Assembly (NCBI GenBank): GCA_040755835.1
Contig: JBFMAB010000122.1
Coordinates: forward strand, 82,504-146,503
From: JADLDB01 sp040755835
GTDB lineage: Bacteria > Myxococcota > Myxococcia > Myxococcales > Myxococcaceae
Direction of reading: 5' to 3'
Length of the DNA: 64,000 nucleotides
The notes under the pieces were generated by a model. It was not told where the DNA came from. It worked only from the letters and a program-made list of their open reading frames with translations, and made no database searches. Position numbers and translations under genes: made by a program. This document shows positions 54,555-63,715 of this stretch, one piece after another. How positions within the stretch are numbered: the stretch's first letter is position 1; each line of letters begins with the position of its first letter.

Positions 54555-55151
54555 GTGGAGGCCGTCTCTTCTCTCGTCAGCGATGCCGCCGGACGTGACT
54601 TCTTCGAGCGCCTGCGCGCGCGCCTGCGCACGGTGCCCTCGAAGACGCTCGAGGCGCCGGGCCTCACGCTGAAGGAGGCGGCGGTGCTGGCGCCGCTCTT
54701 CTGGAGGAACGGCGAGCCGTGGACGTACCTCACGCAACGGCCGATGACGCTGCGCAAGCACCCCGGGCAAATTTCCTTTCCTGGCGGCGGGCGGGACGCG
54801 AGCGACCTGACGCCGCTGCACACCGCGCTGCGCGAGACGCGCGAGGAGCTCGGCCTCCCGGTGGAGCGCGTCGACGTGCTGGGCATGCTGGGGGCCATGC
54901 CCACCATCACTTCGTACTGGGTGACGCCCTTCGTTGGCGTGGTGCCGGCCGAGGCGCCGCTCTCGCCCAACCCGGGAGAGATCGCGCAGGTGCTGGAGGC
55001 GCCGCTGTGGCGGCTCCGGCGGGAGAAGCGGCGCATCTACGAGGCGGACCGCGACGTCTACGTGTGGGACGCGGGCCGAGACGTGGTGTGGGGCGCCACC
55101 TGGCGCATGCTGCACCAGCTGCTCGAGCACGTGGAGGCCGTGGGTCGCTGA
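54555..55151 (+). CDS. Nudix hydrolase, CoA pyrophosphatase-like
   Basis: A 198-residue protein from GTG 54555. The Nudix box region is visible in HTALRETREELGLPVERVDV and the preceding HPGQISFPGGGRD is the extra motif of the CoA-pyrophosphatase (NudL/YeaB) branch. The reaction is probable hydrolysis of a CoA or nucleoside-diphosphate derivative. It lies 57 bp after uppP and may be transcribed with it. Confidence 0.87.
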   Translation: MEAVSSLVSDAAGRDFFERLRARLRTVPSKTLEAPGLTLKEAAVLAPLFWRNGEPWTYLTQRPMTLRKHPGQISFPGGGRDASDLTPLHTALRETREELGLPVERVDVLGMLGAMPTITSYWVTPFVGVVPAEAPLSPNPGEIAQVLEAPLWRLRREKRRIYEADRDVYVWDAGRDVVWGATWRMLHQLLEHVEAVGR

Positions 55152-55416
55152 CGCCTGCGCCGCGCCAGGCGAGGACGGCGCCGACGCGCGGCCGTCCGTG
55201 GCCCGCCGGGTCCGCGCAGCCACCGCGGGGCCGCGGGCGGTCGGCGGGAAGCGTCGCCCCGCGACGGCGCGGGCTGCGTGGCGCGGGCGGGCACTGCCCT
55301 CGCTGCGGCGGAGCGGGCGCTTTCGAGGCGTCTGTCACCTGGGACCGGCGACACGCCCTGCCGTCCGCGTCCTCGCTGCGGCGGACCGGCGCCGGCGACG
55401 CGTCCCCATCACGTCC
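55152..55416. other. Gap with a possible displaced zinc ribbon
   Basis: The 265 bp before the coiled-coil gene contain a reading in one frame with GHCPRCGGAGAFEASVTWD (about 55290-55346), a zinc-ribbon-like CxxC motif, in a frame different from that of the downstream gene. It may be the N-terminus of that gene separated by a frameshift. No other feature is visible. Confidence 0.35.
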
Positions 55417-56337
55417 GTGGCGGCGCCACGCCGGGCCCCCGGTCCCTCGCCGCATCGGGCTGCCTCGTGGCACTCTCCCGTCGCGACGTCCGGCGACGGC
55501 GAGCTTACGCGGGCGGTCGAGGCGGCCCGTGCCCGCGTCGACGCGCTCGAGGCGGAAGGTGAGGCCGCGCAGCGCCAGGCCCGTGCCCCGTGGGACGCGA
55601 AGCTCGCCGCCGCGCGCGCTGAGGTCGCCCGACTGGAGGCCGAGGTGAAGGCGCTGGCCGCGCGCGCCGAGGCGCTGGAGGACGAGGCGCTGCGCGTTCG
55701 CCTGGGCGCGGGCGGGAGCGGGCCCACCGCCTGGTGGGCGCGAACCGTGTTCGTCGTCGTGACCTGCCTCGGCAGCACGGCGTGGCTGGTGGAGCTGCAC
55801 GGGCCGGTGGCGCTGGCCGCGGCGCTCGCGCTGCCGGCCGCCTTCGTCGTCGGGCGGTGGTGGGGGCGCGCGGTGGCTGACGAACGCGCCCTCCGCGACC
55901 AGCTCGAGGCGCTGCAGGCGCGCGCCCGCGTTCTCGAGGCCCGCGCGCAGGCCGGCGTGGACGAGGCGGCGGTGGCGTTGGAGTACCAGGCGTTGCTGGC
56001 GGACCTCGACGCGCGACGTGCGGCCCTCCTGTCGCGGCGAGAGGCGCTGGCCACCGACGTCGCGCGCGCCGAGGAGGTGCTGGGGTACGCCCTCGAGCAG
56101 CAGGCGGCGGAGATGGGGGACGAGGCGTCGCCGCGGCATGGCTCCGACACCGAGCAATTCGTCGGCTGGGTCGTGGGCCTCGCGGGCGCCGCGCTGGCGG
56201 TCGTCGTGCCCGCGCTGCTGGGCGCCGGCCGACCGCTGGTCGAGCAGACGTTGCTGGCCGTGGGCGGCCTTTCGGTGGCGGTCGGGGTCGCGGCGCGCCA
56301 CGCGGTGCGCAGCGGCCGCGGGCGGCGCGCGCGCTGA
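55417..56337 (+). CDS. Coiled-coil membrane protein of unknown function
   Basis: About 306 residues from a provisional GTG at 55417. A long heptad region (ELTRAVEAARARVDALEAEG) precedes two adjacent membrane helices (WARTVFVVVTCLGSTAWLVE, VALAAALALPAAFVVGRWW), a second coiled coil (RALRDQLEALQARARVLEAR) and two more helices near the C-terminus (WVVGLAGAALAVVVPALLGA). The start is uncertain because the upstream region may contain the true N-terminus in another frame. The 878-residue protein begins 25 bp after the stop. Confidence 0.6.
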   Translation: MAAPRRAPGPSPHRAASWHSPVATSGDGELTRAVEAARARVDALEAEGEAAQRQARAPWDAKLAAARAEVARLEAEVKALAARAEALEDEALRVRLGAGGSGPTAWWARTVFVVVTCLGSTAWLVELHGPVALAAALALPAAFVVGRWWGRAVADERALRDQLEALQARARVLEARAQAGVDEAAVALEYQALLADLDARRAALLSRREALATDVARAEEVLGYALEQQAAEMGDEASPRHGSDTEQFVGWVVGLAGAALAVVVPALLGAGRPLVEQTLLAVGGLSVAVGVAARHAVRSGRGRRAR

Positions 56338-56361
56338 GCCCTCGTCGCGGCACGCAGCCGT

Positions 56362-58998
56362 GTGTTCAAATCAGCCGCTCTCCCCGGGGGGACCACCTTC
56401 GTGCGGCACGCCGCGCTCATCGAACAATTCGAGCAGTCCGTCAGCGAGCAGGGCGTGCGCGTCGTCGCGCTGCACTCGCCACGCGGGCTGGGCCGCTCGC
56501 ACACGCTGCGCGCCTTCGCCGAGGAGCTGGGCGGCCGCGGCGAGCGCGTGGACGTGGTGGACGCGCGCCACTCGGGCGTGACGGCGGGCGGTTGCCTCGA
56601 CGCGCTGCTGCGCCTGCGCCTCGGCGTCGCGCCCGACGCGCCCGCCGGGGAGGTGCGCGCCGTCCTCGAGGCGCAGCATGCCGACGTCGAGCCGCTGTCG
56701 CGCGAATTCCTCGCCTTCGTGCTGGGCGCCGAGGCGGACGGCTGGGACACGGCGCGCCTCGACTCCGCCGCGCGCTGGGAAGGCGCCGTCGCCGAGGTGG
56801 TGCGCTTTTTGGGCGCCGACGGCAAGGCGTGGGCATGGTGCATCGACGACGCCGCGTCGCTCGACGCGCAGACCGTGCAGGTGCTGGAGCTGTTGGGCCG
56901 CCACGCGGGCACGCCCGGGCTGGTGGTGCTGGCGGTCGCCGAGGAGGAGGCGGCGGCGTTGGAGTCGCGCTTCAAGGCGCTGCGGGCCGCGGAGCGCTTT
57001 GCGCGCGTGGCGCTGCCGCTGCCTGCGCTGGACCAGCTGGCCCGGGACTTCTCGCAGGAGGCGGTGAGCGCCGCGCGCGGCGTGCCGCTGACGTCGGCGC
57101 TGTTGCGCGCGTCGGGTGCGCCGCCGGAGCCGTCGACGGTGGAGTCGGCCGTGCGCGCGGTGGTGGCGGGCCTGGGCGACGTGGAGCGCGCGGCCCTGGA
57201 CATCCTCTGCGTCGCCGGCGGCCGGCTGCCCGAGAGCGCGCTCGACGTGACGCTGGGCGGCTCCTTCGCGCGCGCGGGCGAGACGCTGGAAAAGCACTTC
57301 CTGTGCGGGCGCGGTCCGACGCGGCGCTTCCCCGGCACCCGCGAGCTGTGGGTGCGCTACCCGTGGTTGGTCGCCGAGCGCGCGCGCGCGTCGGCGGGGC
57401 TGGCGGGGGGCTGGCTGGCGACGCTGGGCGTGTGGGCCGAAGAGGAGCTCCGCCGCGTCGGCGTGCGCCGCGAGCACCTCGCGCTGGCGTTGCCGCTCCT
57501 CATTCGCGCGGCGGCGGCGTCCGGCGACGCGACGCGCGCCACGCTGGCGCACGAGTTGGCGTCCCGGCTCGAGGCCAACCCCGAGGCGCTGGGCCAGGCC
57601 TTCCAGCGAGCCGTGGGCGTACGGCGGCTGGTGCTGGCCCGGCGCCAGGTGGAGGAGCGCACGTTCCGCGGCGAGGTGACGCAGGCCGTGGCTGACGCCA
57701 CCGCGGCCGTGCGGCAGGTGCCGCCGGGCGCCACGGTGCTGCCGCCCGGCTGGGCCGAGCTGGTCTTCGACGGCGTGGAGGACGAGCTCGAGCGCTGGGA
57801 CCGGCTGTCTCTCGAGGAGGCCAGCGTGGCCGTCGAGCTCGCGCGCGCCGAGGCGCTGTCGCAGCTGGGTCGCGCGGGCGAGACGGCGCGCGCCTTTCAG
57901 GCGCTGGAGGAGCGGCTACCGCGGCTGCCGCGCAGTCCGGCCGCCAGCGCCTTGTGGCTCCGCTGGGCGCGCACCTGGTCCTGGTTCCAGGCGGAGATGC
58001 TGGCCGACGGGCCGGCGGCGCTGGCCACCTGCGAGCGCGTGCGACGCGTGGTGCCGCACGAGGACCTCGCGTCGTCCTTCCATGCGCCCGCCTTCCTCCG
58101 CGCCGAGCAGGTGGCGCACTCGCGCGGCGGGGACCGCGCGCGCGCGGAGGCGCTGGCGGACGAGCTCATCACCCTGTCCCGCGAGCGCGGCTCGCCGCGC
58201 GACGAGTGCGTGGCGTGGAACGCGCGGGCGCTGCTGCACCTGCGCGAAGGCGAGCTCTCTCGCGCCCGCTCGGACTTCGAGCGCTCGCTCGACCTCGCCC
58301 GGCGCGTCGGTTACCGACGCCGCGAGGCCATCGCGCTCCACAACCTCGGGCTGACGCTGTGCCGCCTCGGCGAGTATGGCGCCGCGGTGGCCTGCCAGGA
58401 GCGCTACCTCGCGCTGTCCGAGCGCATCGGCAACTTCGCCGCGCGCGCCTATGCGCCCGCCGCCATCGCGCAGGTGCTGGTGCAGACGCAGGACGTGGCG
58501 CGCGCCGAGCTGGAGCTGTCCAGCGCGCGCCGCGCCGCCGAGGAGAACGGCTGGCCGGGCCTCGTGGCGTGGACGCGGCACCTGTCGGGGCTCCTCAAGC
58601 TGGGCCGTCATTGCGAGAAGAAGGACAGGCTGCAGCTGTCGCTGGCGCGCGCCGACTTCCTGGCGTGTCTCGACATCCTCGAAGACACGAAGGCCGGCTG
58701 GTCCGAGGAGCTCGACCCCGCGGAGGTGGCCGGCTGCTTGGTGCTGTCGTGGTTGTTCGCCGGCAACGAGGCGCGGGCCCGCGCCGCGCTGCCCCGCGCC
58801 GAGCGGCTCGCCGGCGAGAGCCCTCTTTCGGCGAAGTTCGTCGAGGCGGTGCGCGACGTGGTGGACGCGAAGGAGCCTGACGCGGCGCTCGCCTGGCTGG
58901 AGGAGCGAGGCCACGCCCGGGAGCTGCAGCTGTGGCGTCGCTTCCTGCCCGCGCTGCAGCTCGAGCGCCGGCGCGCCGCGAAGGCGGCGAGGGGCTGA
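56362..58998 (+). CDS. AAA-type ATPase-like protein with C-terminal TPR repeats
   Basis: An 878-residue protein from GTG 56362. Residues 15-240 have a P-loop ATPase layout: VVALHSPRGLGRSHTLRAF, where the usual GxxGxGKT reads RGLGRSHT (lysine replaced by arginine), and a Walker B-like AWAWCIDDAASLD. Its ATPase activity is therefore doubtful. Residues 440-850 contain TPR-type helices (e.g. AREAIALHNLGLTLCRLGEY region). The design resembles STAND-type regulators, which are activated by a partner; here no DNA-binding or effector domain is visible. Confidence 0.8.
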   Translation: MFKSAALPGGTTFVRHAALIEQFEQSVSEQGVRVVALHSPRGLGRSHTLRAFAEELGGRGERVDVVDARHSGVTAGGCLDALLRLRLGVAPDAPAGEVRAVLEAQHADVEPLSREFLAFVLGAEADGWDTARLDSAARWEGAVAEVVRFLGADGKAWAWCIDDAASLDAQTVQVLELLGRHAGTPGLVVLAVAEEEAAALESRFKALRAAERFARVALPLPALDQLARDFSQEAVSAARGVPLTSALLRASGAPPEPSTVESAVRAVVAGLGDVERAALDILCVAGGRLPESALDVTLGGSFARAGETLEKHFLCGRGPTRRFPGTRELWVRYPWLVAERARASAGLAGGWLATLGVWAEEELRRVGVRREHLALALPLLIRAAAASGDATRATLAHELASRLEANPEALGQAFQRAVGVRRLVLARRQVEERTFRGEVTQAVADATAAVRQVPPGATVLPPGWAELVFDGVEDELERWDRLSLEEASVAVELARAEALSQLGRAGETARAFQALEERLPRLPRSPAASALWLRWARTWSWFQAEMLADGPAALATCERVRRVVPHEDLASSFHAPAFLRAEQVAHSRGGDRARAEALADELITLSRERGSPRDECVAWNARALLHLREGELSRARSDFERSLDLARRVGYRRREAIALHNLGLTLCRLGEYGAAVACQERYLALSERIGNFAARAYAPAAIAQVLVQTQDVARAELELSSARRAAEENGWPGLVAWTRHLSGLLKLGRHCEKKDRLQLSLARADFLACLDILEDTKAGWSEELDPAEVAGCLVLSWLFAGNEARARAALPRAERLAGESPLSAKFVEAVRDVVDAKEPDAALAWLEERGHARELQLWRRFLPALQLERRRAAKAARG

Positions 58999-59029
58999 CG
59001 GGGACGCCGGGTCCAGTACCATGCGGGCG

Positions 59030-60418
59030 ATGGAAGACTTCGACCTGGTGGTCATCGGCGGCGGCGCGGCGGGCGAGAAGGGCGCCGCGCAGGCCGCCTA
59101 CTTCGGGAAGAAGGTGGCGCTCGTCGAGCGGGAGCCGTCCTTCGGCGGCGCGATGGTGAACACCGGGACGCTGCCGTCGAAGACGCTGCGCGAGTCGGCG
59201 CTCTACCTGTCAGGCTTCCGCCAGCGCGGGCTGCACGGCGTGGAGATGGGGCTGACGCGGCAGGCGACGGTGGACGACCTGCTGTTCCGCCTCGAGCAGG
59301 TGGTGGCGGCCGAGCGGCTGCGCATCGCCGCCAACCTCGACCGGCACCGGGTGCGCTGCTTCCAGGGCGAGGCGCGCTTCGTCGACCCGCACACCATCGC
59401 GGTGAAGGGCGAGGCGGGCGAGACGCGGCTGTCCGCGCGGCACGTCCTCATCGCGACGGGCAGCACGCCACGCCGGCCGGCGGCCTTCCCGTTCGAGCAC
59501 CAGCGCGTCTACGACTCCGACGAAATCGTCCGCGTGCACGCCATTCCGGGGACGATGGTGGTGGTGGGCGGCGGCGTCATCGGCTGCGAGTACGCGTGCC
59601 TCTTCGCCACGCTGGGCGCGAAGGTGACGGTGGTGGAGGCGCGGCCCACCATCCTCGGATTCCTCGACGGCGAGGTGGTGGCGCTGCTGGAGGGGCGGAT
59701 GCGCGCGCTGGGCATCGACTTCAAGAAGCCGGCGCAGGTCGCGCGCTGCGAGGCGGCGGCCGACGGCGTGGCGCTGACGCTGGAGGACGGTGCGCGGCTC
59801 GAGGCGGACCTCGCGCTGGTGTGCGCCGGGCGGCAGGGCAACGTCGCGGCGCTGGACCTCGCCGCGGCGGGGCTTCAGGCGAACGCGCGCGGGCAGCTGG
59901 AGGTGGACGCGCGCTTCCGCACGAAGGTGCCCCACATCGCCGCGGTGGGTGACGTCATCGGCTTTCCGGCGCTGGCGTCGACGTCGATGGAGCAGGCCCG
60001 CGTCGCCGTCGTCCACTTCTTCGACCTCAAGTACAAGACGTCGATGGCGCCGGTGTTCCCGTACGGCATCTTCACCATCCCCGAGGTGTCGATGGTGGGG
60101 GAGAGCGAGGAGGCGCTGCAGAAGGCGGGCGTCCCCTACGTGAAGGGCGTGGCGGACCTCTCGGCGAACGCGCGCGGCGCGATGATTGGCGAGACGGGGC
60201 TTCTCAAGTTGCTGTTCCGCGGGGACGACATGAAGCTGGTCGGCGTGCACCTCCTCGGCGAAGGCGCCACCGAGTTGGTGCACGTGGGGTTGATGGCGAT
60301 GCTGGCCGGCGCGACGGCCGACCTCTTCATCGAGGCGTGCTTCAACTACCCGACGCTGTCCGAGGCCTACAAGTACGCGACGTACGACGCGCTGAGGCGG
60401 CGCCAGGAAGGACGGTGA
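59030..60418 (+). CDS. sthA: Soluble pyridine nucleotide transhydrogenase-like flavoprotein
   Basis: A 462-residue FAD disulfide-oxidoreductase family member. The FAD site is VVIGGGAAGEKGA, the NAD(P) site is MVVVGGGVIGCEYA, and the FAD-binding C-domain has HIAAVGDVIGFPALAS. The redox-active cysteine pair of lipoamide dehydrogenase is missing: the active-site segment reads MVNTGTLPSKT, as in SthA. SthA transfers reducing equivalents between NADPH and NADH. Two in-frame ATG codons 9 bp apart are possible starts; the second gives the standard N-terminus. Confidence 0.9.
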   Translation: MEDFDLVVIGGGAAGEKGAAQAAYFGKKVALVEREPSFGGAMVNTGTLPSKTLRESALYLSGFRQRGLHGVEMGLTRQATVDDLLFRLEQVVAAERLRIAANLDRHRVRCFQGEARFVDPHTIAVKGEAGETRLSARHVLIATGSTPRRPAAFPFEHQRVYDSDEIVRVHAIPGTMVVVGGGVIGCEYACLFATLGAKVTVVEARPTILGFLDGEVVALLEGRMRALGIDFKKPAQVARCEAAADGVALTLEDGARLEADLALVCAGRQGNVAALDLAAAGLQANARGQLEVDARFRTKVPHIAAVGDVIGFPALASTSMEQARVAVVHFFDLKYKTSMAPVFPYGIFTIPEVSMVGESEEALQKAGVPYVKGVADLSANARGAMIGETGLLKLLFRGDDMKLVGVHLLGEGATELVHVGLMAMLAGATADLFIEACFNYPTLSEAYKYATYDALRRRQEGR

Positions 60419-60975
60419 GCGGCATGTGGAACCCGGACCAGTTCGCGCGGGCGCTGGACTTCGCGGCGAAGGCGCACGGCGAGCAGAAGGTGCCGGGCAC
60501 CGGCTTCCCGTACACGACGCACGTCACCAAGGTGGCGATGGAGGTGCTGCGCGCCTGTGTGGGCGAGACGTCGTTCGACGTGGACCTCGCGTGCACCTGC
60601 GCCCTGCTGCACGACTGCATGGAGGACGCCGGTGTCACCCGGGCGCAGCTGGTGGCGGAGTTCGGCGAGGCGGTGGCGGCGGGCGTGCAGGCGCTCACCA
60701 AGGACGAGGCCGTGCCGAAGACGCAGCGCATGGCCGACAGCCTCGCGCGCATCCGCGCGCAGCCGCGCGAGGTGTGGCTGGTGAAGCTGGCCGACCGCAT
60801 CACCAACCTCGAGGCGCCGCCGCGCTCCTGGAGTCGGGAGAAGCGGCTCGCCTACCGCGAGGAGGCGCGCGCGATTCACGCCGCGCTGGCGGAGGCGCAC
60901 GCGGGGCTCGCGGAGCGGCTGGCCGCGCGCATCGAGGCGTACCAGGCCTGGCTCGAGCCCGGCGGGGCGTCGTGA
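60415..60975 (+). CDS. MESH1/SpoT-like HD-domain hydrolase
   Basis: A 186-residue protein of a single HD domain. The order of motifs follows the hydrolase domain of RelA/SpoT and animal MESH1: FAAKAHGEQKVPGTGFPYTTH (H36), ALLHDCMEDAGV (H66, D67, E70, D71) and VKLADRITNLE. Enzymes of this type hydrolyse ppGpp; human MESH1 also removes the 2'-phosphate of NADPH. The GTG at 60415 overlaps the sthA stop by four bases (GTGA) and follows a GGAAGGA site, so it is coupled to sthA. An ATG nine bases downstream is the alternative. Confidence 0.8.
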   Translation: MSGMWNPDQFARALDFAAKAHGEQKVPGTGFPYTTHVTKVAMEVLRACVGETSFDVDLACTCALLHDCMEDAGVTRAQLVAEFGEAVAAGVQALTKDEAVPKTQRMADSLARIRAQPREVWLVKLADRITNLEAPPRSWSREKRLAYREEARAIHAALAEAHAGLAERLAARIEAYQAWLEPGGAS

Positions 60976-61172
60976 GGCCCAGCGCGGCGAGGCGGCGGCC
61001 CGCGGCTCCGTGGTGGCGATGGTGATGGAGGAGGTTCCTCGACTGGCAGGCGAGGTCCTTCGCCGCGCTGGCGCTGAAGCGCCGGGCGGCGCCGAAACGG
61101 GAGGCCTCGGGTGGCGACGCCCGGGGCCTTCATCGTTTCCGGAGGCAGGCGGCTGTGCTCTACAGCCGCGCC

Positions 61173-62261
61173 ATGGCACCTCGTCGCGCGGCGTCCTCCA
61201 GCGTCTTCCCCGTCATCATGGCCGGCGGCAGCGGCACGCGCTTCTGGCCGCTCTCGCGCGCCGGGCGCCCCAAGCAGTTCCTCCCGCTGGCCACGAGGAA
61301 GCCGCTCATCGCCGAGACGCTGGCGCGCATGGCAGGCCTGGCCACGCCGAAGCAGACGCGCGTGGTGTGCGGCGCGGCGCACGCGAAGCTGGTGGTGAAG
61401 GCGCTGCCGGCGCTGCCGAAGGGCAACGTGCTGGTCGAGCCCATCGCGCGCAACACGGCGCCGGCCATCGCGTTGGCGACGGCGCACGTCGCGGCGGTGG
61501 ACCTGCAAGGCGTCATCGTCGTGCTGCCGAGCGACCAGCACGTCGCCGACGTCAAGGCCTTCCAGCGGTCGATTTCGGAGACGGTGGCGGCGGCGCGTGA
61601 AGGGCACATCGTGACGCTGGGCATTCGGCCCACGCGGCCCGAGACGGGGTACGGCTACATCCGCGTCGGCGCGCCGCTGTCGGGGACGGCGCGGAAGGTG
61701 GCGGCCTTCGTCGAGAAGCCGGACGTGGTGAAGGCGAGAGGCTACCTCGCGGCGGGCGACTACCTGTGGAACGCGGGCATCTTCGTCTTTCGCGCGGACG
61801 TCATGCTGAGCGCCTTTGCGCAGCACATGCCGGAGCTCTCGCTGCGGCTCGACGTCATCCGCGCGGCGCTCGGCACGAAGCGGGAGAAGGCGACGGTGGC
61901 GCGCGAGTTTCCGAAGTTGCCCAGCATCAGCATCGACTACGGCGTCGCCGAGAAGGCGTCGAACATCGCCGTGGTGCCGTCGGACTGCGGCTGGAGCGAC
62001 GTGGGCAGCTTCAACGCGCTGTCCGACGTGCGGCCCACCGACGCGGACGGCAATGTGACGGAGGGCAAGCTGCCGCTCGTCATCGACTCGAAGGGCTGCG
62101 TGGTGCTGGGCGGCGACCGCCCGGTCGCGGTGGTGGGCATGACGGACGTCGTGGTGGTGGACGCCGGCGACGCGGTGCTGGTGCTGCCGAAGGACAAGAG
62201 CCAGGACGTGCGGAAGGTCGTCGAGGCGCTCAAGGCGAGGAAGCTGGCGCAGTACCTGTAG
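61173..62261 (+). CDS. manC: Mannose-1-phosphate guanylyltransferase
   Basis: A 362-residue nucleotidyltransferase with the GMP signature PVIMAGGSGTRFWPLSR, EPIARNTAPAIALA, VVLPSDQHVADV and AAFVEKPDV, and the conserved LWNAGIFVFRAD. It makes GDP-mannose from mannose-1-phosphate and GTP for polysaccharide or glycolipid synthesis. The C-terminal phosphomannose isomerase part of bifunctional ManC/AlgA proteins is absent. No ribosome site stands out before the ATG at 61173. Confidence 0.92.
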   Translation: MAPRRAASSSVFPVIMAGGSGTRFWPLSRAGRPKQFLPLATRKPLIAETLARMAGLATPKQTRVVCGAAHAKLVVKALPALPKGNVLVEPIARNTAPAIALATAHVAAVDLQGVIVVLPSDQHVADVKAFQRSISETVAAAREGHIVTLGIRPTRPETGYGYIRVGAPLSGTARKVAAFVEKPDVVKARGYLAAGDYLWNAGIFVFRADVMLSAFAQHMPELSLRLDVIRAALGTKREKATVAREFPKLPSISIDYGVAEKASNIAVVPSDCGWSDVGSFNALSDVRPTDADGNVTEGKLPLVIDSKGCVVLGGDRPVAVVGMTDVVVVDAGDAVLVLPKDKSQDVRKVVEALKARKLAQYL

Positions 62262-62277
62262 CGCTCACCATTCCGCG

Positions 62278-63318
62278 TCAGCCCGCCCGCCTCGCGCGCA
62301 GCGCGGCCCAGTCGACGAGGTTGACCGTCTCCTTCGCGAGCGCCACCTCCAGCACCTCGCGCGGCTCCACCACGTCGCCGCCCACCTGGAACGGCATCGG
62401 CCGCGACAGGTGCAGCCGCACGCGCGTGACGAACCAGTCGTGCATGCCCGGCAGCTCGTCGCCGCGCCACAGCTTGAACATGTTGTTTACGCCGATGAGG
62501 ACGTGCTGGTCGTACACGCGGAAGTTGAGCCGCCCTGGCACCGCGTGCGCGCGCGGAAACGCCTTGAAGGCCGCGCCCCAGTAGGGCTCGGTGCCGCAGG
62601 CCGCCACGGACATGGGCCCTTCGTAGAGCGTGCGTCCCTCCACCGGCACCGCGTGGCCATGCGCCCAGGTGAGCGCCGGCTCCCCGACGTTCTCCAGGCG
62701 CAGCTGCGTGCGGCCCTCGCGGTGGCGCCGCAGCTCCTCGGGTACGGTGATGCGGAACAGCGAGTACAGGTAGCCCCACACGCCCTTGCTGGCGTGCGCG
62801 GCGAGGCGGCTGCCGAGGAGCTGGTTCTCCCGCTTCTCCAGGTTGCGCTTGTAGTCGTGCAGCAGCGTCGCGTCCCAGCCGACGCCGGTGAAGTGGCACA
62901 GCCGGCCTTCCACCTCGATGAGGTGAAAGCGGCGCGTGGGCGGCGCGTGGGCGAGGCGCGGCAGCAGGGGCAGCGTCTTCTCGTAGCGCCGCGCGCCCAC
63001 CGCGATGGGCCAGCCGTTGCCGGTGCCCAGCCGCAACAGGCCGATGGTGGGGAACTCCTTCGCGCCGGCCTCGCGCAGCAGGTTGAGCAGGGTGACGATG
63101 GTGCCGTCGCCGCCGCCGCACAGGAGCAGCCGCGGCGGGTGGCGCACCAGCTGGGCGGCGTGCTCGCGCGCCTCGTCGAAGGACGACGACGCGTAGATGC
63201 GCGCCTCGGGCAGCTCGCGGCGCAGCCCTTCCACGCGCGCCGGCGTCACGCGCTTGGCGCGTCCGTTGAACCAGGCAGCGACGTGGGCGCCCCGGCCGAT
63301 GCTCTCGACGGCGGACAT
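62278..63318 (-). CDS. Diacylglycerol kinase-like lipid kinase
   Basis: A 346-residue protein of the DAGK catalytic family: LLLCGGGDGTIVTLLNLLRE with the nucleotide-binding GGGDGT, and RLGTGNGWPIAVGA. Members phosphorylate diacylglycerol, sphingosine or related lipids. The region RRFHLIEVEGRLCHFTGVGW carries the FxGxGxDA-type motif that follows the nucleotide site. The start at 63318 (ATG) is consistent with the fold. It converges on the manC gene with 16 bp between stops. Confidence 0.88.
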   Translation of the reverse strand: MSAVESIGRGAHVAAWFNGRAKRVTPARVEGLRRELPEARIYASSSFDEAREHAAQLVRHPPRLLLCGGGDGTIVTLLNLLREAGAKEFPTIGLLRLGTGNGWPIAVGARRYEKTLPLLPRLAHAPPTRRFHLIEVEGRLCHFTGVGWDATLLHDYKRNLEKRENQLLGSRLAAHASKGVWGYLYSLFRITVPEELRRHREGRTQLRLENVGEPALTWAHGHAVPVEGRTLYEGPMSVAACGTEPYWGAAFKAFPRAHAVPGRLNFRVYDQHVLIGVNNMFKLWRGDELPGMHDWFVTRVRLHLSRPMPFQVGGDVVEPREVLEVALAKETVNLVDWAALRARRAG

Positions 63319-63369
63319 CGGGAGGCAGTTTGGCCGGAAACGGGGCCTGCGCGCACCGGGGAAGCGCGC

Positions 63370-63603
63370 CGTGCGAAGGGCGTTGTCATCGCCTCGCCGG
63401 AGTTCAATGGCAGCATCCCCCGTTCGCTGAAGAGCCTCCTCGACTGCGCCTCGCGGCCGCCGAGGGTTTCCCCGGAGCCTGTACCGTCTCGCGCGCCGAG
63501 GAGGCGTTCGACGAGGCGGGGCAGCTCAAAGGAAGAGCGGCAGCGGGCCAACCTCGCCGGCTTCCTCGACCGCTACGTGGCCGAGCTGACGCTGCGCCCG
63601 TGA
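63370..63603 (+). pseudogene. Remnant of an NAD(P)H-dependent FMN reductase gene
   Basis: One frame carries GVVIASPEFNGSIPRSLKSL, the flavodoxin-fold FMN-reductase segment (family form: ASPEYNGSIPGxLK). Another frame continues with VSRAEEAFDEAGQLKG, and the first frame again reads ERQRANLAGFLDRYVAELTL near the end. The N-terminal flavin-binding half and part of the middle are missing and the reading frame changes twice, so this is a genuine decayed fragment and not just one sequencing error. Confidence 0.7.
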
Positions 63604-63715
63604 GCCGTTTGCACGTCATCCCGAGCGCCGTCGCTCACCGGTGATGCCCGGCCCCTGCGCGGCGGTGGCTTTCGGCGCCGGAGCCGCAGCCCTCCGTCGC
63701 GTCCTGCGCAGCTCC

